A stretch of DNA of 7,497 nt, taken from Chloroflexota bacterium (GTDB lineage Bacteria; Chloroflexota; Anaerolineae; Ardenticatenales; Ardenticatenaceae). The first letter of the stretch is position 1. The number at the start of each line of letters is the position of its first letter. Below the pieces are notes generated by a model, which saw only the letters and a program-made list of their open reading frames with translations, was not told where the DNA came from and searched no databases. The translations under genes were made by a program, and so were the position numbers. Below are positions 6,578 to 7,497 of this stretch, in pieces. Location: positions 1 to 7,497 of the forward strand of contig DOUV01000088.1 of NCBI GenBank assembly GCA_003520455.1, given 5' to 3'.

Positions 6578-7497
6578 TCACTTTCCCCTTGGAGAGCCCG
6601 CCAGATGCGCTCGGGGGTGAAGGGCATCTCGTGGAGCTTGATTCCTAGATCGGCGAGGGCGTTGGCGATGGCAACAGGGACACCGGCCAACGCCCCCTCC
6701 CCTACCCCCTTTGCCCCGTAGGGCCCGGGCCCATCCGCATTCTCGGTCAGGGAGGAGACGAACGAATCCGGGAGGTCTTCTATCGTGGGTACGTGGTAAT
6801 CCAGGAGCGTACTGTTTACAATCTGTCCGTTTTCAAAGATCATCTCTTCATAAAGTGCGTTGCCGAGCCCTTGCATGGCAGCGCCCATCTCTTGTGCTTC
6901 CACCAGCCGCGGATTGATCGCTTTGCCGACGTCGGCCACGCTCACCAGCTTGAGGACGTGCACCCGGCCCGTGTCGCGGTCGACCCGCAGCTCGGCACCG
7001 CCGATGCACACTTCCCAGAAGACAGGGCCCTCGGCGTACGACCCGCTGCCGCTCTCCGGTCGAACCTCACCGCGCCCGATGAGCTCGCCGCCCACCATGC
7101 CGAAGTGACGCCGGATGAGCTGGGTGAAGGGTAGCGACTCGCCCCCGTGCCAGACCCCGCCGTCGCGGAGCTCGATGGCCTCCGCCGGCACGTCCCAGAT
7201 TCCGCTCGCAATCGCGAGCAGTTGCTCACGCACCTCGCACGCCGCGCGCTGCACCGCCTTGCCGGCCAGGGTGGTCGAGCGGCTGGCGCCGGTCGAGCGG
7301 TCGTATGGGGTGATCTGGGTGTCGCCGCCAGGCACTCTGATCCGCTCGACGGGCATCCCCATCTCCTCGGCCGCGATCTGGCTGAAAACGGTGCGCACAC
7401 CCTGTCCCATCTCGGTCGAACTGACCAGAACTGTCGCGGTGCCATCGGTCTCGAGCCGTACCATCGCGTTGGAGACAGGGTGAGCGCCGGCCGCCAG
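6574..7497 (-). CDS. Xanthine dehydrogenase/aldehyde oxidase-family molybdopterin-binding subunit, C-terminal part (5' end outside window)
   Basis: The frame is open to the right edge. An ATG at 7464 looks like a start but is internal, because the 11 codons before it read LAAGAHPVSNA, which continues the family consensus. The 307 visible residues are the end of a large molybdenum-cofactor subunit of about 700-800 residues. Cofactor-binding signatures are SSTEMGQG (26-33), RSTGASRSTTLAG (67-79), VADVGKAINPRLVEAQEMGA (187-206) and GAKGVGEG (261-268). Glu267 sits where the catalytic base of xanthine dehydrogenase and CO dehydrogenase lies. FTPERIWRAL (293-302) is the usual C-terminus. The enzyme hydroxylates a carbon of an N-heterocycle, aldehyde or aromatic acyl-CoA, or oxidises CO. 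The loop that best separates these (the CoxL AYRCSFR-type motif) lies upstream, outside the window. It is followed at once by the dehydrogenase gene. Confidence 0.93.
   Translation of the reverse strand: MAAGAHPVSNAMVRLETDGTATVLVSSTEMGQGVRTVFSQIAAEEMGMPVERIRVPGGDTQITPYDRSTGASRSTTLAGKAVQRAACEVREQLLAIASGIWDVPAEAIELRDGGVWHGGESLPFTQLIRRHFGMVGGELIGRGEVRPESGSGSYAEGPVFWEVCIGGAELRVDRDTGRVHVLKLVSVADVGKAINPRLVEAQEMGAAMQGLGNALYEEMIFENGQIVNSTLLDYHVPTIEDLPDSFVSSLTENADGPGPYGAKGVGEGALAGVPVAIANALADLGIKLHEMPFTPERIWRALQGESE

Noticed and set aside
5021..6721. A 566-codon open frame on the plus strand
   Set aside because: It lies antisense to the dehydrogenase gene and the start of the binding-protein gene, both of which have clear family motifs. 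Its translation has no recognisable domain. High GC opens such antisense frames.
7462..7464. ATG as a start for the hydroxylase gene
   Set aside because: The codons before it continue the family consensus (HPVSNA), so the ATG is internal and the gene is cut by the window edge.

Overview
The window is a high-GC bacterial segment in which every supportable gene lies on the minus strand. It reads as one catabolic or transport gene cluster, running from position 7497 down to 1. The phylum is an inference. Chloroflexota (or a similar high-GC lineage) fits the lipoprotein with a long Thr/Pro/Glu/Ala/Val linker, and the type of cluster (xanthine-dehydrogenase-like enzyme, CoxG-like protein, Liv-type transporter) also occurs there. 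No rRNA or other taxonomic marker is present.

Layout in transcription order: (1) the C-terminal 307 residues of a xanthine dehydrogenase/aldehyde oxidase-family molybdopterin-binding subunit, cut by the right edge (7497-6574). (2) A complete NAD-dependent 3-hydroxyacyl-CoA dehydrogenase-family protein, joined to it by an ATGA overlap (6577-5624). (3) A lipoprotein substrate-binding protein of the branched-chain amino acid type (5454-4147). (4) A 206-bp intercistronic stretch with overlapping inverted repeats (4146-3941). (5) Two permeases and two ATPases, livH-livM-livG-livF, each overlapping the next by 4, 4 and 14 bp (3940-645). (6) A CoxG-like SRPBCC protein with a TTG start, running off the left edge (550-1).

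Reading of the cluster: an ABC importer of the HAAT (Liv) family sits between a molybdenum hydroxylase and a CoxG-like accessory protein, with an acyl-CoA-type dehydrogenase next to the hydroxylase. The simplest inference is a module that imports a small organic compound, oxidises it with the molybdoenzyme, and processes an acyl-CoA or hydroxy-acid intermediate. The compound cannot be read from the sequence. CoxG proteins are associated with aerobic CO dehydrogenase and related molybdenum hydroxylases, which supports linking the two ends of the window. The medium and small (FAD and 2Fe-2S) subunits are not in the window and, if clustered, would lie outside it.

No mobile element, CRISPR array, tRNA or rRNA was seen. 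The points most worth a second look are the TTG-started CoxG gene with its Ala/Pro-rich tail, the competing hairpins between the binding-protein and permease genes, and the combination of functions in one run of genes.
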